Assembly: GCA_977006965.1 (NCBI GenBank)
Contig: OZ345381.1
Location: forward strand, 1 to 64,000
DNA length: 64,000 nt
Reading direction: 5' to 3'
Source: Phymatolithon calcareum
Lineage: Eukaryota > Rhodophyta > Florideophyceae > Hapalidiales
This document shows positions 55,390 to 64,000 of this stretch, piece by piece (the first letter of the stretch is position 1; each line of letters starts with the position of its first letter). Made by a program: the position numbers and the translations under genes. The notes below the pieces were generated by a model. That model was not told the DNA's origin and did no database searches. It saw nothing but the letters and a program-made list of their open reading frames with translations.

Positions 55390-57141
55390 ATCGAGTCAAC
55401 GAGCTCCTAAAAATATCTATAGGAGCGAACTTTATTTCAGCGTAATTATTCATTTGATTGAGGTGCTCGGTGCCCCCTTGACCTGCTATACTGTACTGTA
55501 CGGTTTCTAGCTCCGTGTATCATACCTGCTGCTTATTTTGATCTGCAGCGTGACGCTCTAGAAATTTGAGTAGTCTATGAAGTCCCCCTTCAAATCTGGT
55601 ACAGTGGAGCACTCCTGAAAATGATAAATTGCAGAGATGCAAAACAGTATGAAAATTGTGCAAATGTTTTCCATTGTCACGCGCACGTCAGAACGTGGAG
55701 TCCTGGAAACATTGTCGCATTTTGTGTTAGACACTTCTATTACGGAATCATAATCTTTATAGATTTGATGTACTATCTGTGTGCTTATAGTGCCCAAAGC
55801 ATTCGACATGGGCCCTCACTTTGGCACAGAATGGTACAAGTATTACATTACATCGCCGGAGATGGAGGGGATATGAAGCAGTGTAGTACCCAAATCATGC
55901 CGACTGTAGAGTGCTCCAGGAAACTATTTAAAGGTTCAAGCCAAGGAAGAAGGAAAAGAGACGAAATTGTCGCTAGAACTATGTTCGCTGCATGGAGAAG
56001 GCATTTTGGGGCTAAACCAAGAAAGTGCAGAGTCATTGCAACGAATACATTAGGAAGTATCATCTCGCAAGTTCGGCGTCCCCCTTTACTCATGGCGGTA
56101 AACACAGAGCTAGCTGTCTTGGACTTGTGTTCGCACTACGCGTCGTACTTCGTGTACTCTTCACGAGGGATTGCATGTACTAGTAGTGACCCTTATTTGG
56201 GTCCGCTTACAGTTCGGACACAGTCTCTCAGCCCTACTTAAGTCGCTCTAGTCTTCCTCCGTAGGATAGAGGGAGGCAGCATGGATTGGTAGGAAGTAAA
56301 GCACAGACGCTTTCCTTCCGGTATACCAATCTAGGCCTTTGGACAACTGTTTGGACTATCGTGCTCCAAGTTTGCACGACACTAGCAGTATCCCCATATG
56401 TCTTCTATTTCCATTCTTTTCGGATCGGGTTGCGAATGCTCTCTAATTAAAAGAAGATAATACTTTTCGATATATACTTGTAAAGTATGAATGCGACGTG
56501 GCGTGACAACGCATTTTGTGAAATTTACATTATTATTTTCAGGAGGGCTCCAGACCCATACATGTCCAGTGTGGGGGTGAAAGTCAATTTCGTGTTGGTT
56601 ATGATACAGAGCTTTTAGCTGTTCCTCTTTTCTGCGCGCTTCGTATCGTAGCCCATGGCTACGACACGGAGCGCATGTCTGGCGGAGGGAACCCAGTGCG
56701 ACAGTGACCATCATGATCATGATCATGTGCGATGATCGTAGAGCGCCCAAACAAGCAAATTACGATATCTTTACAGTACTGTACATTTGGCACAGACAAG
56801 AGCTATCTTACAGCTCGGCCGATACGTACCCCGAGACGATGCGAGTGCTCTGAAGTCGATAGCTTGACTGATGATACGTATCCCGAGTGGCTACAAGTAC
56901 ATCATATGTCGATGGGTTGATGGATACGTAGTTATCTTGAGAAGTTGCAAGTAGGCCAAAGTCGATACATTTATGTAATTTATGGATCGACTGGGGTGTA
57001 CTTGCAGCAAGCACCCCATGAAACCCTGCTCCGGTATCGCAAAGAACGCTATCGACTGCTGAATCAATAACCGACTTAAATTATGTTCACTCCTCGCCAC
57101 TTCGGATTTCGAACACTAACGAGTTCGACGCCCTATCTGCG
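55390..57141. other. Unassigned DNA with weak ORFs
   Basis: Plus frame 55621-56241 (206 codons) and minus frame 56750-56382 (122 codons; starts MGALRSSHMIMIMMVTVALG, vaguely signal-like) have no recognisable family. Between about 56850 and 56990 there is a run of GTCGATA and GATACGTA strings. Palindromic TACAGTACTGTAC occurs at about 56772. Confidence 0.35.
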
Positions 57142-59604
57142 ATGGCGTCTCCAATCATGCTCGTTACAATGGCTGCACTCCTCACTCTCGCTGCGGCTAC
57201 CAGGTCGCCCAAACTCCCGGAGTACTCGCGCTGCACCAAGGGCGTCTCCGTCTGTGTCAGGGGTGCCGCGTGTTTAGGCAGGAGCAACAATGCCCGCTGC
57301 GTTAAGCCTGTGCCTCTCGGCGGGCGGTGCGCGGGCCATCCGTATCGGTATTGCGCCAAGCGGCAAAGGTGCTGGAAGGGAAACGGCAAGTCCGCTTGCG
57401 TCATTCCCGTCAAGCAGTGCGGCGTCTGCGCCCGGAAGTGGCACCGTTGCAACAACGGGCTGAATTGCCACAGAGGGCGCTGTCGCAAGATCTTGCCGCT
57501 CGGTGGTCGCTGCTCGCACTGGTGCACTGCGTGCCAGAAGAACCACAGGTGCATATTTGCTGGGAAGAGGAAGATTTGTTCTAAGAACGTCGGAAACGGA
57601 CAGAGGTGCAATGGCACGACCAGGAAGTGCAAACGTGGATATAAATGCGTCCGCCGGAATGGCAACCGCAGAGTGAAGATTTGTGCCAAAATCGTGCGGC
57701 GGAAGTGGGAGCAGTGCGAAGACTGCTCCAGAAAGTGGTACCGCTGCAGAAACGGACGCAAATGCCGCGGTGGGCGCTGTGTCAAGGTTGTACCTCATGG
57801 CGGTCACTGTTCGCACCCGTGCAGTGTGTGCAGGGATAATCACAGGTGCATATCAGCCGGCAGGAAGAAGATTTGCGCAAAGACCGTCGAGAAGGGAAAG
57901 AGGTGTAACGGCAAGTCCACGAGGTGCAAGACTGGATACAAATGCATTGGGCGCAAGGGCAACAAGAGATGCAGGAAGCTCATGGGACTCGGAGACTCGT
58001 GCAAGGACCCGTGGTGGGTTTGTAAGTCGAATCTGATGTGCATGAAAGTCGCTGGCAGAAAGATTTGCACTAAGACGGTGCCGAAGGGCACCAAGTGCAA
58101 TGGTCGCTCCATCAAATGCGAAAAAGGATACGATTGCGTCGGACCGACGAGGAACGCGTTCTGCCGCAAGCTCATGGGTCTTGGAGGTCCTTGTCATGAC
58201 CCGTGGTGGGCGTGCGAGAGAAAACTTATGTGCATGGAGGTCCGCGGTAAGCGGATCTGCACCAAGACCGCTGGCAAGGGACAGCATTGCAACCACTGGT
58301 CTATTAAGTGTGAGGCAGGGTACTTCTGCGCCAAACGGTTCAATAGGTGCAAGAAGACACTGAGACCTACAGCATCAGCCAGTCCAACGGCGAGTGCGCT
58401 TCCATCACCCACTGCTACTGCGACTGCTCGTCCGTCGACCACTGCAACGGCGAGTGCAGCTCCCACAACCACTGCAACGGTGAGTGCAGCTCCGACAACC
58501 ACTGCAACAGTGAGTGCAGCTCCCACAACCACTGCAACCGTGAGTGCAGCTCCCACAACTACTGCAACGGTAAGTGCAGCTCCCACAACCACTGCAACCG
58601 TGAGCGCAGCTCCGACAACCACTGCAACAGTGAGTGCAGCTCCCACAACCACTGCAACCGTGAGCGCAGCTCCCACAACCACTGCTACGGTGAGTGCAGC
58701 TCCCACAACAACTGCAACGGTGAGTGCAGCTCCGACAACCACTGCAACAGTGAGTGCAGCTCCGACAACCACTGCAACCGTGAGTGCAGCTCCGACAACC
58801 ACTGCAACCGTGAGTGCAGCTCCGACAACCACTGCAACCGTGAGTGCAGCTCCGACAACCACTGCAACCGTGAGTGCAGCTCCGACAACCACTGCAACAG
58901 TGAGTGCAGCTCCCACAACAACTGCAACCGTGAGTGCAGCTCCGACAACCACTGCTACGGTGAGTGCAGCTCCGACAACCACTGCAACAGTGAGTGCAGC
59001 TCCGACAACCACTGCAACCGTGAGTGCAGCTCCGACAACCACTGCTACGGTGAGTGCAGCTCCGACAACCACTGCAACAGTGAGTGCAGCTCCGACAACC
59101 ACTGCAACCGTGAGTGGAGCTCCGACAACCACTGCAACAGTGAGTGCAGCTCCGACAACCACTGCTACCGCGTCAGCGACTCCGAGCGCTTCTCCTTGCC
59201 CGCCCTGTCCGAATTGCTACGTGGTCGACCCTGCTTCGTGCATCTGCACGATTGACCCTAACTCTGCTGAGGATTGCAACCCTTGCGATGACAATGAGAA
59301 TGGGCTCACCGGAGAACAGATTTGCGACTTTTACACAGAGCCTCGCATTGGAAATAACTCTTACAAGTGCTGCCCATTGACGTCAGCCTGCAAGAAAACA
59401 GTATTGCCAGGTCGCCTACCAGGAGGTAGTACGTTTGATGAGAGGTCACTCATCTGCTCCCCGAACTGCGGTATGCCCTGTGATAGTCTTGACGCGGATG
59501 GAAATGGGCCTTGTACGCTTGGTGCTACTCCCATCACTCTGATTCCGAATCCCCCGGATGACGATGAAGTCGGTCTCTGCAATGCGTCGACTGGACCAAT
59601 TTAA
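57142..59604 (+). CDS. Secreted modular Cys-rich protein with Thr/Ala/Pro repeat linker, 820 codons
   Basis: Best intact gene of the window. Residues 1-20 (MASPIMLVTMAALLTLAAAT) form a signal peptide. Residues about 30-405 contain about eight related Cys-rich modules with the pattern C(N)GxxxxCxxGYxCxxxxxxxxC and linkers like GLGGPCHDPWWACERKLMCM and KICTKTVxKGxxCN, basic in charge and likely disulfide-knotted. Residues about 408-680 are a low-complexity linker: after PTASASPTA-type runs, about 23-24 copies of the decapeptide APTTTATVSA, an obvious O-glycosylation stalk. Residues about 685-820 are a different Cys-rich, acidic domain (CPPCPNCYVVDPASCICTID at its start, ending NASTGPI). Architecture suggests an extracellular matrix, wall or carbohydrate-binding protein; no catalytic motif. 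GC is clearly higher than in the flanks. Function inferred only from layout. Confidence 0.88.
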   Translation: MASPIMLVTMAALLTLAAATRSPKLPEYSRCTKGVSVCVRGAACLGRSNNARCVKPVPLGGRCAGHPYRYCAKRQRCWKGNGKSACVIPVKQCGVCARKWHRCNNGLNCHRGRCRKILPLGGRCSHWCTACQKNHRCIFAGKRKICSKNVGNGQRCNGTTRKCKRGYKCVRRNGNRRVKICAKIVRRKWEQCEDCSRKWYRCRNGRKCRGGRCVKVVPHGGHCSHPCSVCRDNHRCISAGRKKICAKTVEKGKRCNGKSTRCKTGYKCIGRKGNKRCRKLMGLGDSCKDPWWVCKSNLMCMKVAGRKICTKTVPKGTKCNGRSIKCEKGYDCVGPTRNAFCRKLMGLGGPCHDPWWACERKLMCMEVRGKRICTKTAGKGQHCNHWSIKCEAGYFCAKRFNRCKKTLRPTASASPTASALPSPTATATARPSTTATASAAPTTTATVSAAPTTTATVSAAPTTTATVSAAPTTTATVSAAPTTTATVSAAPTTTATVSAAPTTTATVSAAPTTTATVSAAPTTTATVSAAPTTTATVSAAPTTTATVSAAPTTTATVSAAPTTTATVSAAPTTTATVSAAPTTTATVSAAPTTTATVSAAPTTTATVSAAPTTTATVSAAPTTTATVSAAPTTTATVSAAPTTTATVSAAPTTTATVSGAPTTTATVSAAPTTTATASATPSASPCPPCPNCYVVDPASCICTIDPNSAEDCNPCDDNENGLTGEQICDFYTEPRIGNNSYKCCPLTSACKKTVLPGRLPGGSTFDERSLICSPNCGMPCDSLDADGNGPCTLGATPITLIPNPPDDDEVGLCNASTGPI
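58441..59165 (+). repeat. 30-bp coding minisatellite
   Basis: About 24 tandem copies of a 30-bp unit (GCAGCTCCGACAACCACTGC plus AACAGTGAGT) with synonymous-looking variation (CCC/CCG, ACG/ACC/ACA, AAC/TAC). Divisible by three, hence length changes preserve the frame. Explains the long open frames on the other strand and in frame +2. Confidence 0.93.
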
Positions 59605-62600
59605 ATTTAGAATATATCCCCCTTTTCCCTGGATAAATCGCGGCCTTGTGAATAATGTCACTTACAGACATTCGCAATTGCGTATACTGGAATTGGTGTA
59701 GCGCGTGCGGGAGAAATCGAATCTTTTCAGTTTTCTGATATTAGTCAGCGACAACCACAGTATGTACTAGGACCACGCTCATGAGACCGAGCGCAGTATG
59801 TCCCCTCCCTTAATTCATCGTTCTTATGCTGATTATGGTCCAATGTTTCTCTTAGAAACCAAAGAACAGTGACTATAAAATGTGTCACTATCCACTGGCC
59901 AAATTCGGTTCTATCGGCGTCTACAACTGAAGTATTTTTCTGATGTCTTAGTAACTTTTTAATAGATATTTATGTTTCTTCTTTTCGTCTTCAAACCTCT
60001 TCAGCAGAGAGGGAGACGACTCAGTCCTTGGCGTCATCAAAAGCTCACCTAGAGGGATATTTTCAGTAGTCAAGGGTGTGGATGTCGCAATCTTAAAGAG
60101 TACACAGCAATGACCCTGCAGAACAGCCTGTTACTGTTTCCCATGAGTAACCACGGCAATTTTTGAGCGCATCCTTGTGTGTCCACCCAAAACGCAATGA
60201 TGCAATGGCAATTTCTTGTCAAAAGTTGCCGACGAGAAGTAATTAGCGCTCGGAAACTGCAGATGTTCGCTGTGCTCCCCAGTCCGCATCCCCACTTACA
60301 CGTATATGAACTGCAGTATGACGTCGGGGCGGCGCACCGTGTCGCGTCCCAGTCCATCGTTTTTCCACTAGCCAACCGTGCCACACCCATGCGAAGGGCG
60401 ACTGATCTCATACAGAGGAGAGGATCGCTTTGCCATGAGTGCAGGACTCCATTGACAAGAAACGCAGCTACATAGACCAGCGACAACGGGTAAATTTATG
60501 AGAGATGGGAAAGCCATTGTCTGCGAGAAACAATGGACTACTGAAAAGGGGCAAAGCGCGACAATGTCCAGAAACGGCGCGAGGCGGCGTCGGCGTGCAA
60601 TATAGAATGGCAACGTCAATGTACTGGCTGTCTCGGTATGCGATGGTACTCGGTGACGGCACGTGGCTCTACCCGTGCTCTCAACCCCTGAAAGTTATTG
60701 CAATGATATTGTTATGGTGCATGATACTTTGTACTCGTGATGTGGGATTATTGTTTCCTGTAATCCTGAAAGAGATTTAAGGATTGACATCATCGGGTGT
60801 TATTGCTCTCTCCAGGAGAACAATTTGCACTCCATTTTTATATCTGGTGCACATACTCGTGGACATGTGGGTAGATGGTGGATTACACGGCACTAAAAGC
60901 TTTTGTACGTGCATTCTGAACAACACATGTGCGCGCAAAAGGAAAAATCCTCCTTCGTACTCGAGGATCCGTTTCTAGTGACGAAATGTGCTTTTATTGT
61001 AGAAATGGTCGTTTGATGATTCAACAGTAACGTGCTTTTAGATGAATTTGAGGGGTAGGGCAGAGTGAGTAGAGGATGCGGGCTCAATAGTCTTCCAGGT
61101 AGTGTTACGCGCTGCACAACGCACATCATCCGAAACCAGCGTCAACCACAATGATCCCCAATTTGGCACCACTTGCAGGCTGGATGCAATCCCGCGCATT
61201 CTCCCGCCGGTCATCCTCATTCAGCAACAACTTCGCTCCGACACATATTCCGCACGCATTTAGTTCTTTCGTTTCCTCTTCCAGGCCTTCTGTTCCAGAG
61301 TTGCTGGAACACGCAGTCGCTCCCAGACCAGAGGCATAGATTGCGCGTCGTGTCAGTATATAGAACTCCGCAATCGGCCGATTGACAGAAAGAGACAATC
61401 AACACACTTACCATTCTTTCTTCACAATCATCCTTGTTGTTCCTTTTTCTATTCGGCTATTTAGCCGTATTCCCTTTCCTTTCATTCAGAGCTTTTCAGC
61501 CACAGACAGGCAATCTCTACCGACGCGAGAAGAAGCAGAGTCGTCACGGGGGTTATTGTAGCACAAGGCTCCAAAAGAACCCGACGCCACATGGGAGAGA
61601 AAAGCCCAAGAGAGGAGAGAGAAGAAAAGAGCGGGAGAGACAAGAGAAAAAGAAGAGGAAAGAAAGACAAGCCAACAAAACCCCCAGAACAAACAGACAG
61701 AATAAGAGTGTAGATCGGCATCGGAGCACTCCATGGGCTTTGTGGGAACACAAGAGGGCGTGGTGCTCAGACACGAGCGCGAGGCTACGCCGTACTGGGC
61801 TTCGGAAACTCAACGAGCGCAACACAATCGTCCTGGTGATGAAGATAAGCGCGATAGCCTTCCGGGAGCTCTAGCGGTCGTGTGGAACGAGCACGAGCGC
61901 GAGTCATCGGGAATGGGGAGCGATGAGCTTGGTGAGAGCCGAACGGACGACACTGCGCCACTTACGACAAGAAGAACAAAAGAAGGGAAAAAGGAAGCTA
62001 CGGACAGGGACGGCGTCGTCTTCGGGAGGCGACCATGGCTAGGCCGTCAACCTTGGTACAGACGCACGAAAAAGGGAAGAAGGGGCGCGCAGTGACCACC
62101 ATGCTGGCTTGCAGAGTGAACCGATGCGGTCAAGGGTGGGAAGAACTCCGACTCCGCGTGGTCAAAGGGCCGTGCAGGCGACCTTGAGCGTGCTACGACC
62201 CGAGCATTCGAGCCGAAATACAAAGAACTCCCCACCTTCCTTTACTCAGAGGAAGGAGCTAACTAGCTTATATACTACAACCTACGCAAAAGACAGCGAT
62301 GCAGCCCATAGACACACGAGAGACACGTGCAAGTATGGCCCAACAGTTCACCTACCACAAGCAGCATGACTATCGCGATCCAAGTTGTGCGGCGTACAGT
62401 CGCGAGACGAAAAAGCGACCGCCTTGGGACAGCGACATAACAGCGGGCGCGACAGTTAGAAAAATGGGTACAACATTGTCTGTCACGCCGGCTTTTCGAC
62501 ATTCGGTATTTGCTTCTGCCTAGTCCAGTCCATGAGTCTTTTTTCAGTCCAGGAAACTTCTGATCGCTGAGCTCCAAGAGATACTTCCCAGTCTGAGAAG

Positions 62601-63365
62601 CAAAAGCACAAAAAGAAAAATGAGTTAGAACCAGCGTGTCATTGCCAGAAAAGAAATCGCAAACTCAATGAAATAGCTTCATAAGAGCAAAGCCGATGCT
62701 GTGCATTCTCAAAACGCGTTCTTCCGCCTCCGTAGGACTGTAGCCTTGCAGTAATCATGGGCGTGGTAGATTTCTCATATGACGCACGATTTCCCGGGCT
62801 GGAGGGAGTGAGCAAATTTGCCGTATCGCTAGAATGATCTCTTAAGTCAAAGAGACATCGGCTTCTAAAGAAAATGCATATCGGTTCCCGTCCTTGCCAT
62901 CACGCATTCGGCGCACGACGACGTTTAAATAGCTGCGAGATATCAATGGCTCTCCATACGCGCCTGAAAAACTTCGAGCTCTGGGCGATCTTGACGGGAG
63001 CGGACTGATTTACGCCACTGCAGCGCACTAAAACGACGCATTCTTAGCGATTGCGAGCGCACGCAGGCTCTGTGTGCCTGAAATTCTTCTCCGGAAATGT
63101 CCAAGGAAGAAAACGGCAGAGCTTCCAACTCAGAGTGCGCTCGACGTGCTGGGTGACTCTGTTTTTTGGGTTGTACATTTTACGTTTCGGGTGAAAGTAC
63201 TGTGCAGTACAGAACGAAACGAGGTATCATATTACAGTATTGGTTGCAAATGATGCGCTAAACAAAGAATGCTCTTGTATCGAGATGATCTCGATCTCGG
63301 CTATGTGCCAGAACTTCAGAACTTTCGTGAACGCAATAAAGCTGTGTCGGTAATGTGTGGTCAGC
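59605..63365. other. No convincing gene; several short ORFs
   Basis: Examples: minus 61398-61126 (90 codons, MSLSVNRPIAEFYILT), plus 60505-60780, minus 60486-60070, minus 63128-62943 (MEALPFSSLDISGEEFQ). None has a recognisable motif. The interval 61560-61700 is a purine-rich strand (GAGAGAAAAG, AAGAAGAGGAAAGAAAG), giving artefactual Lys/Arg/Glu-rich frames, and 61730-62400 contains several broken frames that might be a retroelement leader, without proof. Confidence 0.4.
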
Positions 63366-63480
63366 GGGTGGAGCCCTCGAGGAAATCACATCCTATAATG
63401 CTGCCGGGCCTGACCCAGTGCATCTGAGGAGCTCCATCCAGAGTTCGACCTGGTCAAACCCTGGACTTCCGCTTCCCTGA
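63366..63480 (+). pseudogene. Non-LTR reverse transcriptase scrap
   Basis: About 63369-63450 reads ALEEITSYNAAGPDPVHLRS; A(A)GPDxxxxE/R is the first conserved block of LINE-type RTs (usually AAGPDGIPxELLK). After a shift, EELHPEFDLVKPWT follows. No further RT blocks remain. Too short to assign to a clade. Confidence 0.5.
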
Positions 63481-64000
63481 ACTAATCTACAAGAACACAA
63501 AGGGGATGGGAGGGTGGGAGAAACAAAAGAAACGATTTCTCGATGCGGTCGAGCGGACGGAGGCAGATGTTGCACGGATGCACCTTGGTTTCTTGCTGTT
63601 GAGATGCGTGAGCTCGCGGGTTGGAAGGTGCTATGATCCTGAACTCGGAATCTACCGATACATTTGATTTAGGTTCAGAGTTGGTCGCCGTTGGACCGGC
63701 TCTTGTGGCGGTTACTGCGGGCTACGAGTTGGGTATGACAATATCCAGGACACTCGTTGAAACGGATGGTCGTGCGACCGAACGGTGCTGCGGTCACCGT
63801 ATTTTACACGCTGTTCATTGTGTGCCTTTGCTCTTCGAGGCTTGGGACATTCGTCTTCTTCCCTGCTTCGATTGTTTGATAAACGTTCTTCTGCGTTCCT
63901 TGAAATGGTAATTTCTTTTCAGGGATCTACTCCCCGATTCTAGGGATATTTTTGACATAGAATTTTGCTTCCATAATGAGCAATGTGCTTCACAAAATTG
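63481..64000. other. Window end; one unassigned ORF
   Basis: Plus frame 63621-63911 (96 codons; internal ATG at 63633) encodes a partly hydrophobic sequence (ELVAVGPALVAVTAGYELGM) with Cys residues at its C-terminal half. No family recognised. Confidence 0.3.

Noticed and set aside
55621-56241. 206-codon plus-strand ORF as a confident gene
   Set aside because: No motif, opposing frames of comparable length, and no supporting context.
58194-59162. Antisense ORF of hydrophobic VAVVVGAALT repeats and a +2 frame of CSSDNHCN repeats
   Set aside because: Shadows of the 30-bp coding minisatellite of the 820-codon gene; no start context and no other domain.
61560-61700. Lys/Glu/Arg-rich protein frames
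   Set aside because: Caused by a purine-rich strand; complementary frames are equally open.

Overview
The window is eukaryotic chromosome-end DNA. It begins with about 2.05 kb of the C-rich telomere strand, (CCCTATT)n, i.e. (AATAGGG)n reading outward, so position 1 is at or near a chromosome end. The rest is gene-poor and consists largely of decayed mobile elements and repeats. The organism cannot be fixed from sequence alone. A seaweed-type or other algal nuclear genome is my guess, from the unusual telomere unit, NB-ARC and secreted Cys-rich genes, and mixed TE content; a florideophyte red alga is one candidate, at low confidence.

Layout: (1) 1-5625, telomere, then two and a bit subtelomeric units whose size differs only in the copy number of a 144-bp tandem repeat (4 versus 12). 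(2) 5.6-13.3 kb, unassigned DNA, a stop-riddled YIDD-type RT/RNase H retroelement and a Ulp1-like protease fragment. (3) 17-20.4 kb, a decayed RecQ-family helicase on the minus strand next to a diverged copy of the subtelomeric unit, like the telomere-linked helicases known in fungi. (4) 20.4-34 kb, mini-hairpins, a gag-like remnant, a ~180-bp satellite-like array, another degenerate array, and a hAT transposase remnant. (5) 34.8-47.6 kb, a very large inverted repeat: arms of 5,522 bp (34814-40335) and 5,857 bp (41740-47596) around a 1,404-bp spacer. The arms are colinear except for one 327-bp hAT-like MITE plus its 8-bp target duplication in the right arm. Each arm carries an identical 75-codon gene for a secreted 8-cysteine peptide and a second short secreted-type ORF, together with non-LTR retrotransposon debris. 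(6) 47.5-55.4 kb, a MULE transposase C-terminus, two abutting palindromes, a complete 2,773-bp hAT-type element with perfect 8-bp target duplication, and an NB-ARC pseudogene split by that element and by a poly(A) retroposon. A sister retroposon sits inside the hAT element, and a pogo-like MITE follows. (7) 57.1-59.6 kb, the best intact gene: an 820-codon secreted Cys-rich protein with a 30-bp-repeat Thr/Ala/Pro linker. (8) 59.6-64 kb, little that can be named apart from a LINE RT scrap.

No operon-like cooperation exists here. The story is of insertion order: the NB-ARC gene was broken by insertions, the hAT element was itself hit by a retroposon, the inverted duplication copied already-dead elements, and the MITE landed in one arm afterwards.
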